This document shows, one piece after another, positions 1-10,776 of a stretch of DNA of 64,000 nucleotides. The notes below the pieces were generated by a model. It did not search any database. It was not told the origin of the DNA and saw nothing but the letters and a program-made list of their open reading frames with translations. The translations under genes were made by a program, and so were the position numbers. The stretch comes from Rhipidocladum racemiflorum (taxonomy: Eukaryota; Streptophyta; Magnoliopsida; Poales; Poaceae), in the NCBI GenBank assembly GCA_036346355.1, contig CM070571.1:46272293-46336292 (forward strand). The letters run 5' to 3'. Numbering within the stretch: the stretch's first letter is position 1; each line of letters begins with the position of its first letter.

Positions 1-1030
1 CTCGTCAAGATATGGACATTACGAGTTCTGATTATGTCCTTTGGACTGACGAATGCGCCAGCTTATTTCATGAATATGATGAATAAGGTGTTCATGGAAT
101 ATTTGGACAAGTTTGTCGTCGTGTTCATAGATGATATTCTAATCTACTCCAAAACGGAGGATGAACATGCCGAACACTTAAGGCGAGTTTTGGAAAAGCT
201 GAGGGAACAGCAACTTTTCGCCAAGTTCAGTAAGTGTGATTTTTGGAAGGACAAGGTGGAGTTTCTTGGACATGTAATGACCGCAAAAGGAGTCGCCGTA
301 GATCCAAGCAAAGTAGAAGCTGTGTTACATTGGAAGCAGCCAAAAACTGTGACCCAGATTCGGAGTTTTCTTGGAATGGCAGGATACTACCGCCGTTTCA
401 TCAAAGGCTTCTCGACAATTGCGAAACCTCTTACGCAATTGCTGAAGAAGGAAAAGAAGTTTGTATGGACGCCAGAATGTGAGAAAGGATTTCAGGAGCT
501 GAAGAAGCGATTGACATCAGCACCGGTATTAGTTCTACCGGATGTTGCTCAAAGCTTCGATATTTATTGTGACGCATCGCGCCAAGGACTTGGATGTGTC
601 TTGTCTGAGAATGGAAAGGTCGCCGCTTATGCATCAAGACAGTTGAGGCCGCATGAGGAAAATTATCCGACACATGACCTAGAGTTATTGCCGTAGTGCA
701 TGCTTTGAAGATATGGCGTCACTATCTCGATCGAGAGCAGATGTGAAGTGTATACGGATCATAAGAGCCTTAAGTACATATTCACGATCGGATCTGAATA
801 TGAGGCAGAGGAGATGGTTAGAATTGATCAAGGACTATAATGTTGGAATCCATTACCATCCGGGAAGGCCAACGTAGTAGCCGATGCTCTGAGTCGGAAA
901 AGCCATACCGTGAGTACGTTGCTAGCCACAAGTCGAGGATGAGTTATGTGAGGATTTCGAGAAAATGAAGATTGAGGTGGTACCTAGCGGATTCTTGGCC
1001 ACATTAGAAGTAAAGCCTACCCTAGAGGAT
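1..1030 (+). pseudogene. pol: gypsy reverse transcriptase and RNase H fragment (element A)
   Basis: This part of pol copied element RNA into DNA. From base 34 the frame reads MSFGLTNAPAYF, and the RT catalytic motif FIDDILIYS lies at about 124-150. The RT connection region (FLGMAGYYRRFI) follows at about 370-410. RNase H begins near 555 with DIYCDAS and continues past 696, where the frame breaks just after DLEL. Later RNase H pieces (YTDHKSL near 750, VVADALSR near 880) sit in other frames. The first 33 bases are frameshifted relative to the same stretch in element B. It cannot give a working enzyme as read here. Confidence 0.9.
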
Positions 1031-1044
1031 CAGATCCGAGAAGG

Positions 1045-2061
1045 ATGAAGGATGATGACAAGATCCGGATTAAGTTCATCAAGGAGGAAGGCAAGGCAGA
1101 GGACCTCAAGTTGGATGAGCAAGGCACGTTGTGGATGAAGGATCGCATTTGTGTGCCTAACAAGAAGGAGTTAAAGCAAGCGATTACGGAGGAAGCCCAT
1201 GACTCAAGTACTCAATTCATCTGGAAGCGCCAAGATGTATCGGGATCTCAAGGAGAGATTACGGTGGCCGAGTATGAAACATGAAGTTGCCGAGCATGTT
1301 GCATTATGCGGCGTATGCCGGAGAGTCAAGGCAATGCATCGAGAGACCAGCAGGATTGCTACAGCTGAAAATACCGAGTGGAAGTGGGAGGAAATCGGAA
1401 TGGATTTCATTACGGTTTGTCAAGACTCAAGGAGGTTATGACTCCATATGGGTTATAGTGGATCGCTTGACTAAAGTAGCCCATTTTATCCCGTGAAGAC
1501 CACTTACTCGGGAGATAAATTAGCGTAATTGTACATGATCGATTGTCTGTTTGCACGGAGTGCTAAAGAGGATTGTATCGGACAGGTACCCAATTTACCT
1601 CAAGGTTACGGAATAAGTTGCATGAAGCCATGGGAACCCGTTTGAACTTCAAGACAGCTTATCATCCATGCAGACGGATGGACAGACCGAAAGAGTCAAC
1701 CAGATTCTGGAGGATATGTTAAGAGCTTGTGCATTGGCTTATGCTACCTCTTGGGATAAGAGTTTGCCGTATGCCGAGTTCAGTTACAACAATAGTTATC
1801 AGGCTAGTTTACAGATGTCACCTTTTGAGGCCTTTGTATGGTCGACCATGTCGGACGCCATTGAATTGGAATGAGACCGGCGAGCGCCGTGTCTTTGGGC
1901 CTGATATTCTTCAAAAGGCTGAAGAGCAGATCGCCGTGATTAGGGAAAGGTTGAAGATAGCCCAATCACGACAAAAGAGTTATCTTGACAATCGTCGCGA
2001 GGATTTGAGTTTTGAACGAGAAGACTTTGTTTACCTCGAGTTACGCCTCTCGGGGAGTTAA
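1045..2061 (+). pseudogene. pol: gypsy integrase fragment (element A)
   Basis: Integrase inserts the DNA copy into the genome. Pieces of it run through several frames: the zinc-binding N-terminus with the pair C-x2-C (CGVC) near 1309-1320, the first catalytic aspartate in GMDFIT near 1399-1416, VIVDRLTKVAHFIP ending near 1496, then QTDGQTERVNQ with the catalytic glutamate near 1671-1705. YNNSYQASLQMSPFEA follows near 1787-1830, and the C-terminal region runs to about 2061. At least four frame changes separate these parts, including around the second aspartate near 1585. Compare element C at 58450-59430, which has the same layout. Confidence 0.88.
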
Positions 2062-2159
2062 GAGGTTCCATGCCAAAGGGAAACTCGCACCCGTTATGTT
2101 GGACCATTTAAGATTTTGAGCCACAGAGGCGAAGTTGCTTATCACCGGAGTTGCCGCGA

Positions 2160-2440
2160 TCGTTAGCAGGAGTGCATGGCGTATTCCATGTGTCCCAGTT
2201 GAAGAAGTGTCTCCGAGTTCACGAGCAGACACCGCTAGAGTCAATTGAGTTGCAAGAGGATTTGACTTATAAGGAGCATCCGTGAGGATTCTAGACACAA
2301 TGGATCGAGAAACTAGAAACAAGTCAACCCGTTTACGTAGAGTTCGGTGGAGCAACCATGAAGAAAGCGAAGCGACTTGGGAGTGAAGAGGATTTGAAGA
2401 AAGAGTTTTCAAACCTATTCTCAGTGAGCCACGAATCTCG
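2160..2440 (+). pseudogene. chromodomain tail of integrase (element A)
   Basis: The C-terminal tail of chromovirus integrases carries a chromodomain that can direct insertion to marked chromatin. The segment resembles 10777-11061 of element B, which reads VFHVSQLKKCL early and WSNHAESEATWERDEDL late. In element A the same words occur split across frames, for example VSQLKKCL near 2190 and WSNHEESEATW near 2350-2385. It ends shortly before the polypurine tract, as expected for this clade. Confidence 0.75.
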
Positions 2441-2451
2441 GGACGAGATTC

Positions 2452-2466
2452 TATTAAGGGGAGGTT
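2452..2466 (+). other. polypurine tract of element A
   Basis: The purine run AAGGGGAGG lies directly before the TGTAACACC start of the 3' LTR. It would prime plus-strand DNA synthesis. Equivalent tracts precede the 3' LTRs of elements B and C. Confidence 0.85.
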
Positions 2467-3069
2467 TGTAACACCCCAAAATTTTGCTTTTCTTAAATTC
2501 ATGTGTGATATGGCACTTTGGTGAATTTTTGGAATTTTCTGAATTTATTTGGATTTATTTGGAATTTATTTGAATTTATTCCATTTTAATTAATTAAAGA
2601 ATTAAACTTTGCAAATAAAATTTTGTTGGAAATATTTTATTTGAGTCCAAAATGTTCCAAAGTATTTTCGAATTTTTACGAGTCTTTTGCTATTTTTAAT
2701 GAATTAAATGAATTCGGGAATTATTTTAAATATTAAATCATTTGGAAATTCAACTCGGTCGATCTTGTTCATCCGACCGAGCCCGAGTCAGACTCGAGTC
2801 CGAGTCCGACCCGAGCCACGTGACTCAACCGAACCAACTCCAAAACCTAATCGATCCCAACCGTTGGATCAAGATCCAACGGTCAGGATTTCCCCGTACC
2901 GCTTCGGTCGAATCCGGCCCGGATCCGATCGCGTCCACGCGATCGTGGCCGTTGATCGTGCCACGTGGACGGCCGTGCGTCGTCGTCCCCGCCGAGTCCG
3001 AGCCGGACTCCTCCGCCGCGTCGCCGCCGTGTAGGATTAGGGCTCCGTCCCGTGCGCGCATGCCGAGGG

Positions 3070-3077
3070 CATTTAAG
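3070..3077 (+). promoter_or_regulatory. TATA-like box in LTR of element A
   Basis: CATTTAAG lies in the GC-rich zone at the same place as TATTTAAA in both LTRs of element C. The leader with CCG-rich sequence follows, which fits a transcription start about 30 bases downstream. The first base differs from a canonical TATA box, so this copy may be weak. Confidence 0.55.
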
Positions 3078-4295
3078 TACCGGGTGGTACCCCGAGGACC
3101 GCCGTGACCCCGCGCACTCTCTGCCCTATCTCACCGAGCCTCAGCCGCCGTAGATCCGCCGGAATCGCTCGCCGGAGTCATAGCACCCCTCCGCTGCGGT
3201 TCTGCTTGATTCCGCCGTCGTCCGCCGTCCCCTGCCGCCATTGACCCCAGATCCGGAACCCCCGAAGCCAGGCGCACCCGTGGGAACCTCTCACTCCGCC
3301 GGAGCGACCCCGAAGCGCCGTCGGGCTCGTCGTCGTCTCCGTCTCCGGTTGCTGCAGCTCCGCCGCGTCGCCATCGACCTCGCGAGCTCTGTGCGCCGTC
3401 CGATCTTGATCGTACGGTTGAGGTGAGTTCACGTGTTTCCAAACCCGATTAGATCTGGACCGTTGGATCAAGATCCAACGGCCCACGATCGCCACACGCC
3501 GTAGTAGTGTTATTGTAGGATTAGATCTGGACCGTCCGATCTAGATCGAACGGCCCACGATCAACGAGTAGTTTCAACGTGTTAACCCTGGATCTAATCG
3601 CGGCCGTTGAATTTCAAATCAACGGCCGAGATTGCGCCACGCGTTGGGAAGCTGGCCGTCGCGGTCGGCGCCGCCCACGCAGCGTGCGTGCAACGCCGAC
3701 ACGAGGGCCCGTGTGTCGAGGTCCCATCCTGCCGGCAGTGGTGAGCCCAGCCGACGTCGGCGATGACGCTACCCGAGTGGTCCCACATGTCGATCTCACG
3801 TGAGCCGTGGGCCGGGTCCACAGTAGACCCGGAGCCGGCGTGGACCGAGTCCATGGACCGGCTGACGTCAGCCAACCAATCAGAGGCTGCCACGTGTCTA
3901 GGCTGACGCAATAATTAATTTCCGAAAAAGAAAATGATTTATTAATTCGAAATAATGATTTCAGATTTTGTTTCAAACTTCAAACGCTTATAACTTTAGC
4001 GTTTCAACTCCGATTTGAGTGATTCAAATTTCTAAATTTGTATAAAATTGAGATCTACCTAAATATGAATTTTATTTAATTTTTGGACTAAAGTTTTTCT
4101 CTACAAAATTATTTAATTGATTATTTAAACTTTAAATAATCATAACTTTTGCGTCTTAACTCCAAATTTGACGATTCCAGTTTCTAAAAACTCATAAAAT
4201 TATGTTCTCTCTTTTTATGGATTTTATTTGGATGTTTGGACACTTTTTGCCTATTGTTTATTCGTGTATTTGCTATTTGCACGCTTTACGAGTAG

Positions 4296-5622
4296 ACGTT
4301 GAAGTGCCGGAAGGATTCGAAGGAAAAGTATTGACTCAGGATCCAACTCAAGACCAAGAACAAGTACTTTTTGAAGGCAAGTTGTGCTTTGACCATGTTG
4401 ATCCTATTTCGAAATCTATTTTGATTTAAACTATTGCATGCTAGTTCAATTAGAAAAAAATACTTTGTTTAAACATGGGGGTTAGATAAATACCAATTTG
4501 CTGTATGACACCTTGATTATTTAAGTATGTGCCATGACCCCTTGTCACCCTAGTTTGTGGATTACTAGTTGGACATTATTAAATTGCCAACATGGGTTTA
4601 GACCGTTGTAGTACACTGCTTAGACCTGCTACGTGCTCATGACATGATTTTGGACAATCAAATGTTAATATTGACTTAATGGTATATTGAACCTGTTTTG
4701 GAAAGGTATCATGTGATGTTGATGGCACGTGGTGCATGGTAATCAACTGGGGTTTGATAAACGATTTCGGCCGAGGCATGTGGCAAGAGTAATCAGGTGG
4801 GCGATTGTGGCATTGGGAGTGTTGATTTGGTTCTTCGGGTAGTCTTGCCCTGGTCACCCTAAGGACTTAACCTTGCAAGCCTTTGAACTGGGTCTAACGT
4901 GCAACCACATGTCTGTAATGGGACGGACCTAGTTGACTAAGTTGCTAATAACGTACTGTGGGACCTCGGGAGGTCAACTACACCCTTTGTGTAAGTTATG
5001 ACGGGGAGCGTCTCAGGGCCGAGGCCAGTACCCATCTAACGGTTGATTGGCCTAGACTTCGCCTTAGCGAAGGGAAGGGTTAGTGCGCAATAGCAGGGAG
5101 GACCACTTGTATTGTTAGAAGTTTTGAAAGACTTTGTTACGGAACTCGCCTTTGTGGTGTTTGATTGTATCTTGTGGGTAAAGTGCATAACCTCTGCAGA
5201 GTTTAGAATCTATTCGAATAGCCGTGTCATGGTATTGGACATCGCTCGGGAATTACAGTCAAGGGTTAGATTTTCTCAAAAATAACTTTGGTTTGAAAAG
5301 TTGAAATTTGGATTAATAATGAAGTTGATGGAAATATGGTTTAGGATGGGAAAGATGTTTACTAAACTTCTTGAAAAGTTATTTATGTTTTACTTATTTC
5401 TACTGCTTTCGAATCTACTTATATTACTTGTCCAATGCTTTTTACTTCAAATATACCTTGAGATATTCCTTTGTACCAAGCCATGCATATAGTATATTAG
5501 CCTGCATTCTGTGCATGACTTGCAGAGTACCAAGTACTCACCCTTGCCTCAACACAACACCAGTTGAAGAGGAGACTACGCCAGCTTTGGAGGAGGAGCT
5601 CCAAGAGGAACCGTCTACTTAG
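4296..5622 (+). CDS. candidate spliced acidic ORF inside the LTR (element A copy)
   Basis: Two coding-like blocks are seen. The first, 4296-4376 (81 nt), follows a GTAG acceptor-like site and reads DVEVPEGFEGKVLTQ and on to QVLFE; it ends at AAG|GCAAGT, a match to the consensus GC-type splice donor. The second, 5564-5622 (59 nt), follows CCAG and reads EEETTPALEEELQEEPST then TAG. Joining them keeps one frame. Elements B and the solo LTR have the blocks at the same sizes (81/59 and 80/59) with mostly third-position differences. The first block is also open upstream from ATG at 4202 through a hydrophobic stretch. No upstream exon or start is established and no function is known. It could instead be conserved non-coding LTR sequence. 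Confidence 0.4.
5525..5539 (+). promoter_or_regulatory. GAGTAC-CAA-GTACTC hairpin near LTR 3' end
   Basis: A perfect 6-bp stem with a 3-base loop is present here and in every related LTR (about 7402-7416, 20803-20817, 53785-53799, 62964-62978). The fifth LTR has GAGTAC-CTTTT-GTACTC near 39335. It may act in RNA processing or strand transfer; that role is inferred. Confidence 0.5.
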
Positions 5623-5915
5623 GGAAGCGAGCCCAGTCAGTTGCCTGTGGTATACTGGATGGCGCCACGATGTTACCTTCTATGATTTTCCGCTGCTACT
5701 ATTTCTCTCTTAATAAGTTTCACCCTGCGAGGCGTGCATTTGTGACTTGACCATAAGGTCGAGTAACCAGTTTGACTATTTAAATAAAGTACTTTATTAG
5801 TATCGAGTGGTATGATTGTGATATTTACCGATGTTAAGACTGTGTGCACTAGCGCGTTCCTGGACTAGTGCTGAATACACAGAGGGTCCGGATTTGCAAA
5901 TTCGGGGTCCCGACA

Positions 5916-6164
5916 CTCACGTACCCCACGGACCAAGTCAAGAGGTGTGGTCATGATTGACTTGTTGTACAACTGTACTTTTGTAATGTCTTTTTTTTTC
6001 AGCACCATGTTGTATAACTGTCTGAACTCAGTGCTCGCATTTTTTTAGCTTATCCTTCTCAATTAGTAAAGCGTGTGCCTTTTTCGATTTTTGCAACTCC
6101 ATGCTGGGGTAATGTCCGAGCATCTCACCCATAGATAAGTGGTAGTCCGCGTTGCATCTAAATT
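5916..6164. other. unassigned spacer between element A and the tandem repeat
   Basis: This AT-rich stretch begins right after the LTR of element A and leads into the tandem repeat. I see no coding frame of note, no LTR ends and no RNA gene. It may be a diverged flank of the satellite or older host sequence. Confidence 0.5.
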
Positions 6165-7033
6165 GTACTAGTTCAATAACCCTAAGTATTATAGTCGACA
6201 ACAAACGATAACGCATAAGCCTTTTCAGCAGCCCATAAAATATCCTGTTTAAATGTATTTTTTTTGGAAGAATGGATCAGATTGCTCTTTGATATATGGA
6301 CTACCATATTCTGGAAAAATATTTTATTTAAATTCTACTAGTGCAATAACCCTAAGTATTATAGTCGACAACAAACGATAACGCTTAAGCCTTTTCGGTA
6401 GCCCGTAAAATATCATGTTTAAAGGTAATTTTTTTGGAAGAATATAGCAGATTTACTCTTTGATATATGGAGTACCATATTTTGGAAAAAATATTTTATT
6501 TACACCTTTCTTTGCATACAAATTCTACTAGTTCAATAACCCTAAGTATTATAGTCGATAACAAATGATAACGCTTAAGCCTTTTCGGCAGCTCATAAAA
6601 TATCATGTTTAAAGGTAATTTTTTGGAAGAATATAGCATATTTGCTCCTTGATATATGGACTACCATATTTTGGAAAATATTTTATTTACACCTTTCTTT
6701 GCATACAAATTCTACTAGTTCAATAACCCTAACTATTATAGTTGACAATAAACGATAACGCTTAAGCCTTTTCGGCATGCCCGTAAAATATCATATTTAA
6801 AGGTAATTTTTTGGAAGAATACAACAGATTTGCACTTTGATATATGGACTACCATATTTTGGAAAAATATTTTATTTACAACTTTCTTTGCAAACAAATT
6901 CTACTAGATCAATAACTCTAAGTATTATAGTCGACAACAAACGATAATGCTTAAGCCTTTTCGGCAACCCATAAAATATCATTTTTAAAGGTAATTTTTT
7001 GGAAGAATACATCAGATTTGCTCGTTGATATAT
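6165..7033. repeat. tandem repeat of about 188 bp, about five copies
   Basis: The anchor CAATAACCCTAAGTATTATAG or close variants starts at 6174, 6344, 6534, 6721 and 6910, giving spacings of 170, 190, 187 and 189. The first spacing is short because that unit lacks about 20 bases (the ACACCTTTCTTTGCATAC stretch). The last unit is cut at 7033 by the LTR of element B. Units are AT-rich and differ by scattered substitutions and small indels. The period is near nucleosomal length, as in many plant satellites, but I do not recognise the family. Confidence 0.9.
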
Positions 7034-7317
7034 TGTCGGGACCCGAATTTGCAAATCCGGACCCTCTGTGTATTCAGCACTAGTCCAGGATCACGCTAGT
7101 GTACACAGTCTCAACATCGGTAAATATCACAATCATACTCAACGAAACAACTAGTACTTTATTTAAAATAACCAAACTGGTTGCTTGACCTTATGGTCAA
7201 GTTACAAAGATGTGCCACACAGGGCGAAAACTTATTAAAGGAAATAAACTGCAGCGGAATAAAAGCATCAACATGGCGCCATCCAGTATACCACATGCAA
7301 CTGACTGGGCTCGCTCC

Positions 7318-8662
7318 CTAGTTAGCCGGATCTTCCTGGAGCTCCTCCTCCATAGCAGGTATAGCTTCTTCTTCAACTGATGTTGTAGTTGCAAGGGGTG
7401 AGTACTTGGTACTCAGCAAGTCATGCACAGAATGCAAACTAATATTCTACTGCATGGTTTTGTACAAGGAATGTTTCATGGTTCATTTGTAGCAAAACAG
7501 CATTTAACAAGTAGCATAAGTAGATTCGAAAGCGGTAAAAGCAAATATAACATCAATAACTTTCTAGGAGTTAAGTAAACACTTTTCGTTTCCTAATCCA
7601 CATTTCCATCAACGCCATCAATATACCCAACCAAACTTTTCAAGTCCAAGTTGTTTTTCATGAAAGTCTAACCCTTGACTGTAATCCCCGAGTAGTGTCC
7701 AGTATCGTGGACTCGGCCATTCGAATAGGTTGTCACACTCTGCAGAGGTTATGCACTTTACCCACAAGATACAGTCAAACACCACAAAGGCGAGTGATCG
7801 TAACAAAGCCTTTCGGAAACCGCAAACTATACAAGTGAACCTTTTCGGTTTTTGCCATACACCATCCCTTCCCTCAGTGGAGGCGAAGTATGGGACCGAC
7901 ATACCGTTGGACGGGTACCATGCCGTAACCCTAGTATGCTACCCCTTCAAGCTACACAAAAGGTGTAGTTGACACCCTGAGGTACCACATGCAAGTTATT
8001 AATAACTTACTCAACTATGTCCGTCCCATTACAGACATGTGGTTGCACGTTTGATTCAGATCAAAGGCTTGCAAGGTTAGGTCCTTAGGGTGACCAGGGC
8101 AAGACTACCCGAAGAACCAAAACAACTTTCCCGATGCCACTCATGGCTCACCCGATCATTCTTGCCACTTGCCTCGGTCTAAATCTATTTATCAAACCCA
8201 GTTGATTACCATGCTCCACGTGCCATCATCAACATCACAACACATGATACTTCTCAAAAACAGGTTCAATATCTCATTAAGTCAATATTAACATTTGATT
8301 ATCCAAAATCATGTCATGTGTACGTAGCAGGTCTAAGCAATATACTACAATGGTGTAAATACCCAATGTTGGAAATTTAATAATGACCAACTAATATGAT
8401 CCCCAACTAGGGTGACAAGGGTTCAGGGCACATAATTAAATAGTCAAGGTGTCATACTTCAATTTGGCATTTACCTATTTCCCAGAAATAATTAAAACAA
8501 TTTCTAATTAAACTAGCATGCAATAATTTAAATCAAACTAATTTTCAAAAATAGGAGCAATATGATCAAAGCATAACGTGCTTTCAAAAAGTACTTGTTC
8601 TTGGTCTTGAGCGGGCTCCTGGGTCAAAATTTCACCTTCGAAGCCTTCAGGTACTTCAACGT
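7318..8662 (-). CDS. candidate spliced acidic ORF inside the LTR (element B copy)
   Basis: Read on the minus strand, block one is 8662-8582 (81 nt, DVEVPEGFEGEILTQ to VLFE) and block two is 7376-7318 (59 nt, EEEAIPAMEEELQEDPAN then TAG). Both have the same length and phase as in element A. Against A, differences in block one fall at eight third positions, three first positions and no second position by my hand alignment, which is the pattern expected of a protein under constraint. The donor is weaker here (AAA|GCACGT), the acceptor is ATCAG. Function is unknown. Confidence 0.4.
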
Positions 8663-10116
8663 CTACTCGTAAAGCGTGCAAATAGTAATAAATAATCAAA
8701 CAGTAGACAAAAAGTGTCCAAAAATTCAAATAAAATTCATAAACAGAAAGAACAAAATTTTATAAATTTTTAGAAATTTGAATCGTCCAAATCAGAGTTA
8801 AAATGCAAAAGTTATAACCGTTTAAAGTTTAAAAGATCAATTAAATAAATATAAATAGAGGAAAACTCATATCCAAAAATTAAATAAAATTCACCATTAA
8901 GTAGAGCTCAATTTTATAAAAAATTTAGAAACTAGAATCACCCGAATCAGAGTTAAAACGCAAAAGTTATAAGCGTTTGAAGTTTGAAAAATCAAATAAA
9001 AGAATAAACCGAATTAATTCATTTTTTTTTTTGAAAAATTGGTTTATTGCGTCATCATGACACGTGGACCAATCAGAAGCCGCCACGTCGCCTCGGGTCC
9101 ATGGACCCGGCGCACGGCTCGGCTCGGGTCCACCGTGGACCTGGTCCACGGGTACACGTGTCACTGACACATGGGACCCACTGCTGACGTCTTTGCTGAC
9201 GTCAGCACGGCTCGGCCGAACGGTACTAACACGCAGGCCCCACCGTGACATCAGCATGACATCACGGATTATGTTACCGCACGGTCGGGCCAGATGCTGA
9301 CACGCGGGCCCATGCTGACGTCAGCGATGACCGGGCGCGCCCGCGTGGACCGCGTCGGCTCGGCTTCCGGACACGTGGCACAATCTGGGCCGTCGGTTTG
9401 AAATCCGACTGTCGGGATTGGATTTGGATCTCGCACGTTTGGGTTAACGTCGCTTGATTTGGACCGCACTATTCGAATCGGACGGTTAGGATTAGATCGG
9501 GTTTGACTGCATCATGGGGGTGACGTGGCATGTCCCGGCGTGCGACACGTGGCTCATTCTACATCGTTCGATCTCGATCGAACGGTGGATATCGCATCTA
9601 ACGCTACAACGCGGATTAACCCTAACCATACGATCTAGATCTAATGGCTGAGATCTAACCCTTAGCACGGTGCAGTTACGGCTACGTGGCTTCATCTAAA
9701 GCATTGGATCTAAATCTAACGATTGACATTAGATCTAAAAATCGCAACGTGGTTTCGAACGGGGTGACGTGGACGAACCTGAGCCCTCGGATGGAGGTCG
9801 GACGGTTGCTGGAGCTCGGTGGCGTCGACGATGTCGTGGTGGAGTTAAGTCACCAGAGCTGGGGACGATGATGAGCCCAACGGCGTTCCCGTGCATCTCC
9901 GGTGAGGTGAGTGGTACCCCTCAACACGCCTTGACGCAATGGTCACGGATCTGGCCACCAACACGGCGGAGGACGGCGGCGGAAACTTGCCAAAACCGAA
10001 GGCTAACCCTAATTAGCTACGGCGAGCAATCGCGGGCATGGAGGAGCTCTGCGGGCAGTGGCGGCTAGGGCAAACGAAGCACAAGTCAAAGGCGATCCTC
10101 GGGCACGCACCCACGT

Positions 10117-10124
10117 GTTAAATA
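10117..10124 (-). promoter_or_regulatory. TATA-like box in LTR of element B
   Basis: The minus strand reads TATTTAAC at the boundary of the GC-rich promoter and leader zone, the same place as TATTTAAA in element C and in the solo LTR. It would drive transcription leftwards through the leader. Confidence 0.55.
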
Positions 10125-10736
10125 CCAGCCTCGACGTCCGGATTCGGCTTGGATTTCGCGAAACGGCCGTGGCGGCGGCGGATTCCGACCGCGACACAAA
10201 GAGGGTGATGTGGTCACATCCTAGCCGTCCATGCGTACGCGATCAACGGCTCGGATCCGGCCGGTGCGAACAGGTTCGATCCGAACCCCACGTGGGCGAC
10301 GTGGCTTGATCTGAGACGTTGGATCAAGATCCAACGGTCGCGGAATTAGGGTTTGGGTCTGGCTCGGGTCTGACTCGAACACGGCTCGGTCGGACTCGAG
10401 TCAGACTTGGGTCTGGCTCGGTCGGATGAACAGTACTAACCCGGTTGGGTTTTCCAGCGATTTAATATTTAAAATAATTCTAGTAATTCAAATAATTCAA
10501 GAAAAATAGCAAAATAATCAGAAAAATTCTGGAAAATTCTGGAAATTACTTTGAGACATTTTGGACTCAACTAAAATATTTTCAATAAATATTTATTTGA
10601 AACTTTTATTTATTTAATTATCTCAAAAGAGAACAAATTCAAATTAAATCCAAATAAATCCCAGAAAATTCCAAAAATTCTCAAGAGTGCAAAATATCAA
10701 TTAATTTTATGAAAAGCAAAATTTGGGGGTGTGACA

Positions 10737-10750
10737 AACCTCCCCCTTAA
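10737..10750 (-). other. polypurine tract of element B
   Basis: The minus strand reads TTAAGGGGGAGGTT immediately before the LTR start TGTCACACC. It marks the boundary between the internal region and the 3' LTR. Confidence 0.88.
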
Positions 10751-10776
10751 CAGAATCTCGTCCCCGAGATTCAGGG

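Larger units (their letters stand above)
1..5915 (+). mobile_element. Ty3/gypsy Tekay-type chromovirus, 3' part (element A)
   Basis: This is the 3' portion of a gypsy element entering from the left edge. Its order is reverse transcriptase, RNase H, integrase, chromodomain, polypurine tract and a long 3' LTR. The pol order with RT before integrase defines Ty3/gypsy, and the chromodomain after integrase places it among chromoviruses; the Tekay assignment is by resemblance. It is very close to element C (50674-63350) and even shares some frame-breaking differences with it. The base sequence after the LTR (CTCAC) would be the target duplication, but the left flank is outside the window. Confidence 0.93.
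2467..5915 (+). repeat. 3' LTR of element A
   Basis: This 3449-bp LTR starts TGTAACACC and ends GGTCCCGACA. It aligns along its whole length with the LTRs of elements B (7034-10736), C (50674-54169, 59845-63350) and the solo LTR (20434-24225). The order is an AT-rich U3, a GC-rich promoter/leader zone with many short palindromes (about 2760-3900), an AT-rich intron-like zone, an acidic coding-like segment near 4296-4376, and a conserved 3' end with a GAGTAC hairpin. A GAG|GTGAGT splice donor-like site lies at 3420-3427. Confidence 0.93.
7034..10736 (-). repeat. 3' LTR of element B
   Basis: The LTR (3703 bp) reads TGTCGGGACC at its left end and GGGTGTGACA at its right end; in its own orientation it starts TGTCACACCC and ends GGTCCCGACA. 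It is clearly related to LTRs of A and C but diverged in the promoter zone, where it carries TGACGTCA motifs (about 9180-9330) and several palindromes of the CGTTGGATC/GATCCAACG type. The U3 end at 10440-10736 is strongly AT-rich. Confidence 0.92.

Noticed and set aside
6165..7033. CRISPR-like regular repeats
   Set aside because: Whole units repeat without unique spacers and the DNA is plant nuclear; this is a tandem satellite.
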